Shown here: positions 16,967 through 25,471 of the stretch, one piece after another
Numbering within the stretch: the first letter of the stretch is position 1
Layout of the letters: each line of letters begins with the position of its first letter
NCBI GenBank assembly: GCA_938038815.1
Contig: CALHTF010000035.1
Location: forward strand, 1-64,000
Reading direction: 5' to 3'
Origin: an uncultured Acidimicrobiales bacterium
Lineage (GTDB): Bacteria; Actinomycetota; Acidimicrobiia; Acidimicrobiales; SHLQ01
Length of the DNA: 64,000 nt
Notes under the pieces: model-generated
What the model was told of the DNA's origin: nothing
Seen by the model: the letters and a program-made list of their open reading frames with translations, nothing else
Database searches by the model: none
Made by a program: the position numbers and the translations under genes

Positions 16967-17743
16967 ATGTCGTACGCGGCCAACGAGTTATTCGATCTCA
17001 CGGGCAAGGTTGCCACCATCACCGGTGGCAGCCGGGGCCTCGGGCGAGAGATGGCGTTGGCGTTCGCCGCCAACGGCGCCGACGTGGTGATCGCCAGCCG
17101 CAAGCGCGAGAACTGCGAGTCCTTGGCGGCCGAGATCACCGAAACCACCGGGCGAAAAGCCCTGCCGGTCGCCTGCCACGTTGGCGACTGGGACCAATGC
17201 GACCAGCTCACCGAGACCGTCTATGAAGCATTCGGCCGGTGCGACATCTTGGTCAACAACGCCGGCATGTCGCCGCTCTACGAATCGCTCGAACAGGTCA
17301 CCGAAGCCCTGTACGACAAGGTGATGGCGGTCAACCTGCGGGGGCCGTTTCGGTTGTCGGCGACCTTCGGGAAACGTATGGCCGAAAGCGACGGCGGCTC
17401 GATCATCAATGTGAGCTCGATCGCCGCCGAGCAACCTACGCCGATCGAAGCTCCCTACGGTGCCGCCAAGGCCGGGGTGCACGCGTTTACCAAGTCGTTC
17501 GCCCGCGAGTACGCACCGTCGGTTCGCGTTAACACGATCATGCCCGGACCGTTCCTGACCGACATCTCCAACGCCTGGCCACCAGAGATGATCGAGGCCC
17601 TCGAACGGTCGCTTCCGTTGGGTCGGGCCGGTCAAGCGAGCGAGATCGCGGGCGCCGCCCTCTACTTGGCCAGCGGCGCGTCGTCGTTCACCACCGGCGC
17701 AGTGATCAAACTCGACGGCGGCGCCATCTACGGCACCAGCTAG
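16967..17743 (+). CDS. SDR-family oxidoreductase
   Basis: A 258-residue classical short-chain dehydrogenase. The cofactor loop is TGGSRGLGREMA (about 20-31), NNAG stabilises the fold (about 92-95), the catalytic Ser lies in NVSSIA, and Tyr/Lys in YGAAKAG (YxxxK). The C-terminus ITGA-like LDGGAIYGTS fits glucose/gluconate or 3-oxoacyl reductase relatives. It starts 3 nt after the dehydrogenase upstream and shares its strand, so the two enzymes probably act on one substrate. The transcript ends at a perfect hairpin that begins 9 nt after the stop. Confidence 0.9.
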   Translation: MSYAANELFDLTGKVATITGGSRGLGREMALAFAANGADVVIASRKRENCESLAAEITETTGRKALPVACHVGDWDQCDQLTETVYEAFGRCDILVNNAGMSPLYESLEQVTEALYDKVMAVNLRGPFRLSATFGKRMAESDGGSIINVSSIAAEQPTPIEAPYGAAKAGVHAFTKSFAREYAPSVRVNTIMPGPFLTDISNAWPPEMIEALERSLPLGRAGQASEIAGAALYLASGASSFTTGAVIKLDGGAIYGTS

Positions 17744-17751
17744 AAGATCCC

Positions 17752-17790
17752 AAAGTAAGAACGCGGGGTCTGACCCCGCGTTCTTACTTT
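17752..17790. terminator. Perfect 19-bp palindromic hairpin between convergent genes
   Basis: Arms 17752-17770 and 17772-17790 pair over all 19 bases with a single base between them. The core is GGGGTCTGACCCC flanked by GTAAGAACGC and its complement, and both ends carry AAA/TTT. It ends at the last base of the stop codon of the membrane protein gene on the other strand, so it can terminate transcription in both directions. Confidence 0.8.
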
Positions 17791-18131
17791 TAGAAGAAGA
17801 TCTCGCGGAAGTCGTTGATTACCAGCACCGTCAACAAGATGATGATGCCGACATGGATCACCGTGACCGGCTTCTTCCACTTGTGATCGGCCACCCAGAA
17901 ACGGCGGATGCTGAACACGTTGGCGAAGATGGCAAACGTGCCGAGGAAAACCCCGATCCACGGGCCGATATCGGCCATGACCGACACGAGCGGGGTGACG
18001 AACGGGAAGACAATGTAGGTCAGCAGACACCGCACCGCGCTCACGAAGATGCTCTTCGAAAAGCCGCCTTCGATCTCGGTGTCGTCGGCGCCGCGTACGT
18101 CGGCGTCGACTGCTGGGTCCAGTGAGGTCAC
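17790..18131 (-). CDS. Small membrane protein, function unknown
   Basis: A 113-residue protein with an acidic cytoplasmic N-terminus (about 25 residues) and three predicted membrane segments: about 30-50 (SAVRCLLTYIVFPFVTPLVS), 57-75 (IGVFLGTFAIFANVFSI) and 88-108 (TVIHVGIIILLTVLVINDF). I do not recognise a family. It follows the iron-type permease gene on the same strand after 63 bp and could be in the same transcript. The coding end abuts the bidirectional hairpin. Confidence 0.7.
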   Translation of the reverse strand: MTSLDPAVDADVRGADDTEIEGGFSKSIFVSAVRCLLTYIVFPFVTPLVSVMADIGPWIGVFLGTFAIFANVFSIRRFWVADHKWKKPVTVIHVGIIILLTVLVINDFREIFF

Positions 18132-18194
18132 CTAGAGAGTTTGCCACGAATTCGCGGCGTGCGGTGCTTCGTGGCGGCGCGGAGTTCGTCGAAT

Positions 18195-19775
18195 TTAGCT
18201 GGTTGCGTCGGAGCGGCGCAGGACCAAGAACCACGTAAGCACCGCCGACACGGCAAGAAGTACCAACGACTCGAGTCCGGCCTTGGCGAACGACACGTTG
18301 TCCATCGATGCCCAGATGCGGGTGGCGAGGGTGTCGAAGTTGTTGGGCCGCAAGGTGAGGGTGACCGGCAGTTCCTTCATGGTCGACAACAACACAAGCC
18401 CCGCCGAGGCCAAGAGGCCGGGAACGATGATGGGTAACTCGACGGTGAAGAATCGGCGAATCCGGCCGGCGCCGAGCATTCGGGCGGCGTCTTCCACCCG
18501 TCCGGGTACCGCAGCAACCGCCGCCTCCGACGTGAGCGACGCCTGGGCGCCAAAGCGCACCATGTACCCGAGCAGCAGCAGAGGCAACGTCTGATAGAAG
18601 GGGTTGAGCAGGTCGTTGCGGGAGAACCACCAGACCATCGCGAGGCCAAGCACGATGCCCGGCAGCGCAAACCCCACCACCACCGCGGCCGAAGTAATGC
18701 TGCTGAGCTTGCCCCGGTGGCGGGCCGACAAATAGGAGATGGGCAGGACCACGATCACGGTGAGCGCAGCTGCGGCGAGGCTCACCATGACCGTTGAGCC
18801 AATGGCACCCCACAGCCCGTCGGTACTGATGGCGAGCGCACCTCGGGTCCGGCCCGAGCGGATGCCTTGCAGCACCCAGTCGGCGAGCGACACAACAGGC
18901 CCGACTAAGGCGAGAAGAAAGAACAGGCCGAGACCGCCGGCCGCCAACCAGCGACTGCGTTGCAGCTTGATCAACAATCCCGAGCGCTTGGCCGAATCGG
19001 GGAACACGGTGGCGCTGCGCAGCGACCGGCTCTCGAGGGTCACGGCGGTGATTGCCGTGATCGCCAACAACAGGCTGAGCGCCATAAACAACGGTTGGTT
19101 GCTCAGCCCGTTCGACCAAATCACGCGAGTCATCGTGTCGTAGCGAAGCAGCTGCACCGCCCCGAAATCCGAGATCGTATACAGAAACACGAGCAACGAA
19201 CCCGCGAGGATCGAGGTCCAGATTTGGGGCACCACGATGGTGCGGAACACCTGGCCGGGCGAACGTCCGAGGAGCCGAGCCGACTCCTCCAACGACGCCG
19301 GCATCCGGCGGAGTCGCGCCGCCACCGGCAAGAACACGTACGGATAGGTGAACAGGGTGAGCACCGCCAGAGCGGCCCAGAAGCCGGCCAGCTCAGGAAG
19401 CTCGAAGCCAAAGGGTTCGACGAGGCGATCGAGGATTCCGCCTTTGGCGAAGGCGCTGATGAGGGCGGTGGCTCCGACGAACGACGGAAATACCAGCGGC
19501 AGCGGAGACAGCACCCGCCAGAACGCTGCTCCTGGTACATCGGTGCGGATGGTGAGCCACGCCAAGGTGGTGCCGACGACCGCAGAGGCGGCGGCCACCG
19601 ATACCCCAAGCCCGATCGACCGCAGGAACGGGTGCCAGGTTCGAGAGGTGGTGAAGATTTCGCCGAAGTCCGCCCCCAACAACACGTTGCGGTAGACGAT
19701 GAACACCAGCGGTGCAGTAAACACCGCGGCGACCACGATGGCTGCCAAACGCAGGAGTCGGTTCGGGGCGAACAC
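18195..19775 (-). CDS. Fused ABC transporter permease, ferric-iron (FbpB) type
   Basis: A 526-residue inner-membrane protein with two tandem binding-protein-dependent permease halves, as in FbpB/SfuB. There are ~12 hydrophobic segments. The EAA-like coupling loops are at about 165-185 (EESARLLGRSPGQVFRTIVVPQ) and 430-450 (EDAARMLGAGRIRRFFTVELP), one per half. Together with the binding protein encoded 33 bp upstream it would import ferric iron or a related metal. No ATP-binding subunit gene follows; the next gene encodes an unrelated small membrane protein. The ATPase must be elsewhere or shared. Confidence 0.9.
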   Translation of the reverse strand: MFAPNRLLRLAAIVVAAVFTAPLVFIVYRNVLLGADFGEIFTTSRTWHPFLRSIGLGVSVAAASAVVGTTLAWLTIRTDVPGAAFWRVLSPLPLVFPSFVGATALISAFAKGGILDRLVEPFGFELPELAGFWAALAVLTLFTYPYVFLPVAARLRRMPASLEESARLLGRSPGQVFRTIVVPQIWTSILAGSLLVFLYTISDFGAVQLLRYDTMTRVIWSNGLSNQPLFMALSLLLAITAITAVTLESRSLRSATVFPDSAKRSGLLIKLQRSRWLAAGGLGLFFLLALVGPVVSLADWVLQGIRSGRTRGALAISTDGLWGAIGSTVMVSLAAAALTVIVVLPISYLSARHRGKLSSITSAAVVVGFALPGIVLGLAMVWWFSRNDLLNPFYQTLPLLLLGYMVRFGAQASLTSEAAVAAVPGRVEDAARMLGAGRIRRFFTVELPIIVPGLLASAGLVLLSTMKELPVTLTLRPNNFDTLATRIWASMDNVSFAKAGLESLVLLAVSAVLTWFLVLRRSDATS

Positions 19776-19808
19776 GAACGAGATCTTGGCCCTTCCTGGA
19801 TCGGGTCG

Positions 19809-20879
19809 CTACTTCTGGATGCCGCTGTTGTCGATCAGTTCCTGGGTGCCTTCGAGGCCACCAGCAAGGTCGTTGAGATCGACGGTGATGCTGGCAAGGT
19901 CGGTGAGCGGCGCCAGACCATCGGGGGCGGCCACACTGGCGAGCAACGGGTATTCCTTCTCGCCGTTGGCCGACAGTTCTTGCGCCTCGGGCGAAAGCAG
20001 GAAGGCGATGAGTGCTTCGGCGGCTTCGGTGTCGTCGGAGTACGTCACCACACCAGCGGCCGAGGTGATCAGCATCGAGCCGATATCGCCGGGTTCGAAC
20101 ACGTGGTTGGCGGCGGGCAGGTCGGGGTTCTCTTCGAGGAACTCGAGTAGGTAGTAGTGGTTCACCAGCCCCATGGGCACTTCACCTCGGGTCACGGCGT
20201 CGACGATCGGGCCGTTCTTGGCGTAGTTGGGGGCATTGTTAGCCGCCATGCCAGCGAGCCAGTCGGCGGTTGCGTCGTCGCCGAGCATGCCGCGCATACC
20301 GGTCACGAAGTCTTGGAACGAACCGTTGCTGGGCGCAACACCGACCAAGCCAGCGAACTCGGGTTTGGTGAGGTCGAGCACCGTCGCGGGAAGTTCGGCT
20401 GGGTCGACCAGTTCGGTGTTGTAGACCAAGACGCGAACTCGGCCGGTGACGCCGATCCAGTTGCCGGTGGAAGCTTGGTAGTCGCCCGAGATCAAACCTT
20501 TGGTGTCGCTACTCAGCGCAGCGAGGTGGCCGTTCTGGTCAAGAAAGCCAACCGCTCCAGGGCTTTGGCCGATGTACACATCGGCGGGCGAGTTATCGCC
20601 TTCGGTATCGATGGTCAGCGCCATTTCGGCCGACCCGCCGTAGCGCACATCGACCGTTGCGCCGGTCTGGGCTTCGAACAGGTCGAGCACCGGTTGAATC
20701 AGGTCTTCGCCGCGTCCGGAGTAGACGGTGATGGTCGTGCCCTCGAGCGGCCCGGACTCGATGAGATCGGCGTCGGTGGATGAGCCACAAGCTGTCAGTA
20801 CCATCGCCAACACCAACGCAAGGACCGAGGCTCGAATACCGAGCGACGATCGGTTCGAAGGTTCAGAGTGAGTTGCCAT
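19809..20879 (-). CDS. Iron ABC transporter substrate-binding lipoprotein (FbpA/FutA type)
   Basis: A 356-residue lipoprotein. The signal peptide ends in LTAC (lipidated Cys31). ITVYSGRGEDLIQPVLD and VYIGQSPGAVGFLDQNG are hallmarks of the ferric-binding protein family, and the Tyr pair in VNHYYLLEF matches the FbpA iron-ligand tyrosines. It delivers ferric iron to the permease encoded just downstream. The ATG is preceded at 7 nt by TACAGT (20887-20892, minus strand), a leaderless-type -10 box, and that box overlaps an 18-bp palindrome, so repression by a metalloregulator is likely. Confidence 0.92.
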   Translation of the reverse strand: MATHSEPSNRSSLGIRASVLALVLAMVLTACGSSTDADLIESGPLEGTTITVYSGRGEDLIQPVLDLFEAQTGATVDVRYGGSAEMALTIDTEGDNSPADVYIGQSPGAVGFLDQNGHLAALSSDTKGLISGDYQASTGNWIGVTGRVRVLVYNTELVDPAELPATVLDLTKPEFAGLVGVAPSNGSFQDFVTGMRGMLGDDATADWLAGMAANNAPNYAKNGPIVDAVTRGEVPMGLVNHYYLLEFLEENPDLPAANHVFEPGDIGSMLITSAAGVVTYSDDTEAAEALIAFLLSPEAQELSANGEKEYPLLASVAAPDGLAPLTDLASITVDLNDLAGGLEGTQELIDNSGIQK

Positions 20880-20888
20880 GCGGTGGAC

Positions 20889-20906
20889 TGTAAAGCATGC
20901 CTTACA
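20889..20906. promoter_or_regulatory. Candidate metalloregulator operator over the fbpA-like promoter
   Basis: TGTAAAGCATGCCTTACA has 16 of 18 symmetric bases and a GCATGC centre. It overlaps the minus-strand -10 box TACAGT and lies 10-27 nt before the start codon. The AGGCATGC core resembles DtxR/IdeR-type iron boxes; that identification is an inference from target and position. Confidence 0.55.
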
Positions 20907-20994
20907 TGCGCCGCAAGGCGTCCCCTATGTGACATTTGACGGCACTCGGTTACCGTCCCGCCGCTTCGCTGGGACACTATGAGGTGCAGAGCCA

Positions 20995-21036
20995 TCACGA
21001 CGACGTCGTGACCTGGCCAAGGTCACCAAAGGTCAC
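20995..21036. promoter_or_regulatory. Palindrome and direct repeats upstream of acyl-CoA dehydrogenase
   Basis: TCACGACGACGTCGTGA (20995-21011) is a perfect 17-bp palindrome (8-bp arms, one central base). It is followed by two direct AAGGTCAC copies at 21019-21026 and 21029-21036, 10 bp apart, i.e. on the same DNA face. The block ends just before the AGGAGA of the gene. It suits a TetR-type fatty-acid regulator, but the regulator is not nearby. Confidence 0.5.
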
Positions 21037-21054
21037 TAGGAGAACCCCAGAACT

Positions 21055-22293
21055 ATGTCCGACGAAGCAGCCGAACTGTCGAAAGAAGAAGCCGACGCAT
21101 TCCGCGAGAAATGCCGAACCTTCCTCGCCGAGAACGCCTTTGGCCGCGACCGAGACTCTGATCCTCGTAGTGAAAAGAGCATGGTGAAGACCAAGGCGTT
21201 TCAGGCCAAAGCCGCCGAAGCCGGACTCGCCGGGCTCACCTACAGCACCGAATATGGCGGCGCCGGCCTCACCAAGGCCCACGACCGGATCTGGCGTGAA
21301 GAGATGACCGCCTACGGCACGATGATGTTCGATCTCACCATCAGTCACGGCATGTGCCTGCCGGTACTCAACCAGTTCGGCACCGAAGAACAAAAGAAGC
21401 AGTTCATGCCGGGCAATATTTCGGGCGAGAACATTTGGTGCCAGATGTTCTCCGAACCAGGCGCCGGCTCCGATGTGGCCAGCCTGCAAACCAAAGCGGT
21501 TCTCGACGGCGAAGAGTGGGTCATCAATGGCCAGAAGGTTTGGACGACCCTGGCGCACCTGTGCGACTACGGCATCCTCGTGGCCCGGACCGACCCCGAC
21601 CAGCCCAAGCACGCCGGCATCTCGATGTTCATCGTCGACATGAACGACCCGGCGGTCGAGATCCGCCCGATCCACCAGATCGACGGCGGCATGCACTTCA
21701 ACGAAGTGTTCTTCACCGACCTGCGCATTCCCAAGGACTGGCTCGTTCCGCCAATCCACGACGGCTGGCGCTTGGCCACCGCGATGCTCATGTACGAACG
21801 CGTCGCCATCGGCACGGGCGGATCAAGTGGCGTCAACCACGAAGCCGCCGACCGCCTCATCGCTACCGCCCAAAAGCGTGGCCTCATCAACGACCCGGTT
21901 CTGCGCCAGAAACTGATGAAGCTGTACTCCCAAGAGACCGCCAAGAGCCTCGTCTCGATGCGGACCCGCTCCGAGCTCAAAGCTGGCAAGGCTCCTGGCC
22001 CCGGTGGCTCGCTCGGCAAACTGCATGGCGCCACGATCGCCACCATGGTGCGCGACCTCTCGCTGGAGATTGTCGGCGCCGAAGGGGTGGCGTGGGATGC
22101 CGAAAGCCCCGATGGCGATCGCTGGTCAAAGGGTGCGCTCTCGAGTTTCCAAGCAGGCATCGCTGGTGGCACCAACGAGATTCAGCGCAACATCATCGGC
22201 GACCGGGTACTTGGTCTCCCCCGCGAACCATCGGTCGACAAGGGCAAGCCGTTCAAGGACTTGCTGGTCGGCACCCAGGACACCAACTCCTAG
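21055..22293 (+). CDS. Acyl-CoA dehydrogenase
   Basis: A 412-residue flavoenzyme of the acyl-CoA dehydrogenase superfamily, catalysing alpha,beta-desaturation of an acyl-CoA with FAD. CQMFSEPGAGSDVASLQT is the middle-domain FAD-binding signature, VWTTLAHLCDYGILVARTD matches the flavin-contact strand, and FQAGIAGGTNEIQRNIIGDRVLGLP is the C-terminal signature. The catalytic base cannot be assigned with certainty because its position varies between subfamilies; the alanine-rich C-terminal helix lacks the usual YEGT and reads IAGGTNE. AGGAGA precedes the ATG. A small gene follows after 6 nt and is probably co-transcribed. Confidence 0.93.
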   Translation: MSDEAAELSKEEADAFREKCRTFLAENAFGRDRDSDPRSEKSMVKTKAFQAKAAEAGLAGLTYSTEYGGAGLTKAHDRIWREEMTAYGTMMFDLTISHGMCLPVLNQFGTEEQKKQFMPGNISGENIWCQMFSEPGAGSDVASLQTKAVLDGEEWVINGQKVWTTLAHLCDYGILVARTDPDQPKHAGISMFIVDMNDPAVEIRPIHQIDGGMHFNEVFFTDLRIPKDWLVPPIHDGWRLATAMLMYERVAIGTGGSSGVNHEAADRLIATAQKRGLINDPVLRQKLMKLYSQETAKSLVSMRTRSELKAGKAPGPGGSLGKLHGATIATMVRDLSLEIVGAEGVAWDAESPDGDRWSKGALSSFQAGIAGGTNEIQRNIIGDRVLGLPREPSVDKGKPFKDLLVGTQDTNS

Positions 22294-22299
22294 AGCCCC

Positions 22300-22593
22300 A
22301 TGGCCGACGAGGTCGACCAAACCGAACCCGAATCGCTCTTTACCGGCGACGCTCGGCTTCGCCATAACGACACCGTGGTCGGCACGGTTCGGGTCGAACT
22401 CACGACCAACACCGACGACCGCTACGACGCGACCTGGCATGGCCGGATCTTGGGTTCGGATTACGTGATGTGGGGCATGAACCACAAAAAGGTTGATCTC
22501 GATCTCCCCGACGGCCAAACCGTGACCTGCGTGGTGCTCGCCACCGGCAAACTCCGAGGCCTAGGCAACGCCCCAAACCCCCAAGCCCCCTGA
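22300..22593 (+). CDS. Hypothetical small protein downstream of acyl-CoA dehydrogenase
   Basis: A 97-residue, acidic, soluble protein without signal peptide or membrane segment. Features: FTGDARLRHNDTVVGTVRVEL, a predicted beta-rich middle (YDATWHGRILGSDYVMWGMNH) and a Pro-rich C-terminal tail. I do not recognise the family. The ATG lies 6 nt after the stop of the acyl-CoA dehydrogenase gene and the codon usage matches it, so it is probably a real operon member. Confidence 0.6.
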   Translation: MADEVDQTEPESLFTGDARLRHNDTVVGTVRVELTTNTDDRYDATWHGRILGSDYVMWGMNHKKVDLDLPDGQTVTCVVLATGKLRGLGNAPNPQAP

Positions 22594-22776
22594 ACCAGGA
22601 GGGAAAAGCGCGCGCTGAGGCGCGGGTTGCGCACCCGGTTCGGGTTTGGGGGCTCGTGGGGTGCGTGGGAACCGGCAGTCTGGTCCGATATATTGCGATT
22701 CTGTGACGAATTGTCTTTACTACCTGGCGAAAGTACGGCAATCTGGGGCCATGCTGACTCCGGCGAAGTTGGCGGC

Positions 22777-23574
22777 GTGACTGGTGTGTTGCCCGCCGAA
22801 CGGCAAACCAGCCTCGACCGAGGCTTTGGTGACCGCGTCCACGATGTCCTTCACGCCCACAAGCGATCCGACAGTCCGCTGCGGGGTGCCGGCGGCCAAT
22901 TGACGCTGCTAGCGGTGATGTTTGGTTTCTACCTCGGCGTGCGGGGCATCACCCAAACGTCGGAAGATCTGGCCCTCGCCAATGCCTACGACATCTTGAA
23001 ATTCGAGGCCGAACTCGGCATTGCGTGGGAGCGCCAAGCCCAGCAGTACCTGCTCAACCGTTCGAACTGGATGAGCTTTTTCAACTGGTTCTACGCCTGG
23101 ACCTACTGGCCCGTTCTTGCTGGTTCGCTCATCTTGTTGTGGTGGCGCGACCGCAAGCGCTACCTGCTGTACCGCGATGCCTTGATCGTGTCGGGTGCGG
23201 TTGGCCTGCTGATCTTTGCGCTCTACCCCGTGGCGCCGCCCCGGTTCCTCGACGGGTTTGTCGACACGGTCAGTGCCCACTCTCGCCACGTGATCGCCCA
23301 CCCCAAAGCGCTCATCAATCCCTTCGCTGCACTGCCGAGCTTCCACGTTGGTTGGCACGCGTTGTCGGCGCTGATGATTGCGTCGATGGTGAAGCGTTGG
23401 TGGATTCGGGGCCTGATCATGACCCCGACCGTCATCATGGCGATCACGGTTATCGTCACCGCCAACCACTACATCGTCGATGCCGCAGCCGGCCTCGTGC
23501 TGTCGCTCGCGGGCCTCGGCATCATCGTGATGGTGCGGCGCAACACCATGCAGGCGGTCAATAGGGCGACCTAA
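22777..23574 (+). CDS. PAP2-family membrane phosphatase/phosphotransferase
   Basis: A ~265-residue membrane protein. It has five to six hydrophobic segments, with the PAP2 motifs LPSFHVGWHALSAL (C2) and VTANHYIVDAAAG (C3, catalytic His and Asp). The C1 equivalent is probably around YPVAPPRFL. This subtype (long loop with PVAPPRFL) resembles the inositol-phosphotransferase branch used in glycolipid synthesis; the substrate is not determinable. The start is uncertain: GTG 22777 gives a compact N-terminus, GTG 22786 or TTG 22693/22627 are alternatives, and none has a good ribosome site. Confidence 0.8.
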   Translation: MTGVLPAERQTSLDRGFGDRVHDVLHAHKRSDSPLRGAGGQLTLLAVMFGFYLGVRGITQTSEDLALANAYDILKFEAELGIAWERQAQQYLLNRSNWMSFFNWFYAWTYWPVLAGSLILLWWRDRKRYLLYRDALIVSGAVGLLIFALYPVAPPRFLDGFVDTVSAHSRHVIAHPKALINPFAALPSFHVGWHALSALMIASMVKRWWIRGLIMTPTVIMAITVIVTANHYIVDAAAGLVLSLAGLGIIVMVRRNTMQAVNRAT

Positions 23575-23600
23575 CCCACCTGGCCTTAAGCTCGGCTGCC

Positions 23601-24212
23601 GTGGCAGCGACGAAGCTTTGGGGAATTTGCGGCGGCAGCGGATCGGGAAAGTCGACGTTGGCGTCGGCGCTGATCGACCAGCTCGGCTCCCGCGGATCGA
23701 TCCTGAGCCTCGACTCGTACTACAACGATCTCGGGCACCTGAGCTTCGAGCAACGGTGCGGGGTCAACTTCGATCATCCCGACAGCCTCGACATCGAACT
23801 GTTCTGCCAGCACCTCGACCAGTTGTCCAAAGGCGAGCCGATCGAGGTGCCCACCTATGACTTCAGCTCGCACAACCGGGCGCCGGGAACAACCAGATTG
23901 GCGCCCGGCGAGTCGGGCCACATCGTGGTGGTCGACGGCATCTTGTTGATGGGCATCCCCGAGGTGCGAAGCCGCCTCGACCAACTGGTGTTTCTCGATG
24001 TGCCGGCGGAGCTGCGACTCGAACGACGGGTCGAACGCGACGTTGCCGAACGAGGCCGCATCGCCGAAGAAGTGCGAGACGTGTTCGCCGCAGTTGTCCG
24101 ACCGATGGAGCTCGAGTTTCTCGACCCGATGGCGGGCTTTGCCACCGTGACGATCGCCCACCCTTTTGCACCTGCGGCAACGGCGACCCACCTCATCGCA
24201 ACGCTCGCGTAG
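23601..24212 (+). CDS. udk: Uridine kinase family protein
   Basis: A 203-residue P-loop kinase phosphorylating uridine/cytidine (or a related small molecule) with ATP/GTP. The Walker A is GGSGSGKST (11-19), LSLDSYYNDL and NFDHPDSLDIE bind the nucleoside, VPTYDFSSHNR and VVVDGIL are family signatures, and the lid Arg residues are in ERRVERDVAERGR. The start is a GTG with TAAGCT (23587-23592) 8 nt upstream. It is slightly shorter at the C-terminus than E. coli Udk. It is followed after 5 nt by an MFS gene on the same strand. Confidence 0.88.
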   Translation: MAATKLWGICGGSGSGKSTLASALIDQLGSRGSILSLDSYYNDLGHLSFEQRCGVNFDHPDSLDIELFCQHLDQLSKGEPIEVPTYDFSSHNRAPGTTRLAPGESGHIVVVDGILLMGIPEVRSRLDQLVFLDVPAELRLERRVERDVAERGRIAEEVRDVFAAVVRPMELEFLDPMAGFATVTIAHPFAPAATATHLIATLA

Positions 24213-24217
24213 CACCC

Positions 24218-25471
24218 ATGGCTGCCACCGAGCGACGGCCGGTCCCGCTGGGAATCCGGGCCCTGCTGCTCGCCAACTTCTTCAGCACGTTCGCCTACCT
24301 CGGGGTCATCACCTTCGCCGGCGACCAGATCTTCGGCATCACCGGACGCGAGATCGACCTCGGGTTGTTGGGGCTGGCGGTGTTCGTCCCGATCTTCATC
24401 TTCTCGCCGGTCGCCGGCACGCTGGTCGACCGATTCGATCGCCGTAAGGTGTACGCCCTGGCGGTGCTGGTCGAGATCGTCCTCAGCCTGGCGCTATTTG
24501 GCTACGTGCGCACCAACCCAACCTCGGCGGTACCGATCTTCTTCATCATGAGCATGTTCGGGGTCGCACGAGCGTTTGCAGCGCCGGCTGGGCGGGCGAT
24601 GCCGATCGACCTCGCCCCGCCCGACATCCTCGAACGGGTTATCGCCCTGAAGGCACTGGCCTTTCAGACCGGCGTGATCTTTGGCCCGGTGGTGGCCGGG
24701 TTTGCCGCCGTGATCGCCGACGAACTCCCCTACCTCATCGCCGCAGTGCTGTTCACCTTCGTCGTGATCCTGCTGACCCAAGTGCCGAAGCCACCGATCG
24801 AACAGCTCGAAACTCCACCTGGGCTGTTCCAAGCATTTGCCGATGCGGTCGACGGGTTGCGGTACATGCGCAAGAACGAGATCCTGCGGGGCGCCATCAG
24901 CCTCGACCTGTTCGCGGTGCTGCTGGGCGGGGCAACCGCATTGCTGCCGGCGATCGCCGAGGAACGGTTGGGCGTCGGCGAGGTCGGCTTGGGTTGGCTG
25001 CGAGCCGCCGACGGGATAGGAGCGGCATCGGTGTCGCTCGTGCTGGCCTCAAAACCGATCACCCGTCGGATCGGCAAAGTGCTGTTAGGCACCATCGTGA
25101 TCTTTGGGTTCGCCACCATTGCCTTGGGTCTCACCCGCAACTACACGGTGGCCTTCCTCGCCATCGTTACGTTGAGCGGTGCCGATGCGATCAGCGTGTA
25201 CATCCGGTCGAGCCTGGTTCCCCTCGCCACCCCTGAGGTCATGCGGGGGCGGATCATTGCGCTCGAGAACGTGTTCATCGGCGGCTCGAACGAACTCGGC
25301 GCCCTCGAATCAGGAGTCGCCGCCCAGTTCCTCGGCTTGGTCGCTGCGGTGGTTACCGGAGGCATCGGCACCATCGCGGTCGTGGGCATCTGGTGGAAGC
25401 TGTTCCCCGCACTGCGCGACGTCGACCGGTTCGACGATGTGCGCCTCGAAGCCCCGCCGCCGAATACTTAG
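24218..25471 (+). CDS. MFS transporter (MFS_3 / EntS-like)
   Basis: A 417-residue membrane protein with ~11-12 hydrophobic segments and the MFS loop 2-3 signature PVAGTLVDRFDRRKVYALA (about 66-84). The overall pattern, including RAFAAPAGRAMPIDLAPPDILERVIAL, fits the MFS_3 branch that includes enterobactin exporters and many multidrug exporters. The transported compound is unknown. It starts 5 nt after the uridine kinase gene, and its last 4 bp overlap the end of the convergent enoyl-CoA hydratase gene. Confidence 0.88.
   Translation: MAATERRPVPLGIRALLLANFFSTFAYLGVITFAGDQIFGITGREIDLGLLGLAVFVPIFIFSPVAGTLVDRFDRRKVYALAVLVEIVLSLALFGYVRTNPTSAVPIFFIMSMFGVARAFAAPAGRAMPIDLAPPDILERVIALKALAFQTGVIFGPVVAGFAAVIADELPYLIAAVLFTFVVILLTQVPKPPIEQLETPPGLFQAFADAVDGLRYMRKNEILRGAISLDLFAVLLGGATALLPAIAEERLGVGEVGLGWLRAADGIGAASVSLVLASKPITRRIGKVLLGTIVIFGFATIALGLTRNYTVAFLAIVTLSGADAISVYIRSSLVPLATPEVMRGRIIALENVFIGGSNELGALESGVAAQFLGLVAAVVTGGIGTIAVVGIWWKLFPALRDVDRFDDVRLEAPPPNT

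Noticed and set aside
18960-20150. 396-codon plus-strand frame opposite the ABC importer genes
   Set aside because: Composition (Arg/Gly/His-rich) is that of an antisense shadow; the opposite strand encodes the well-recognised permease and binding protein.
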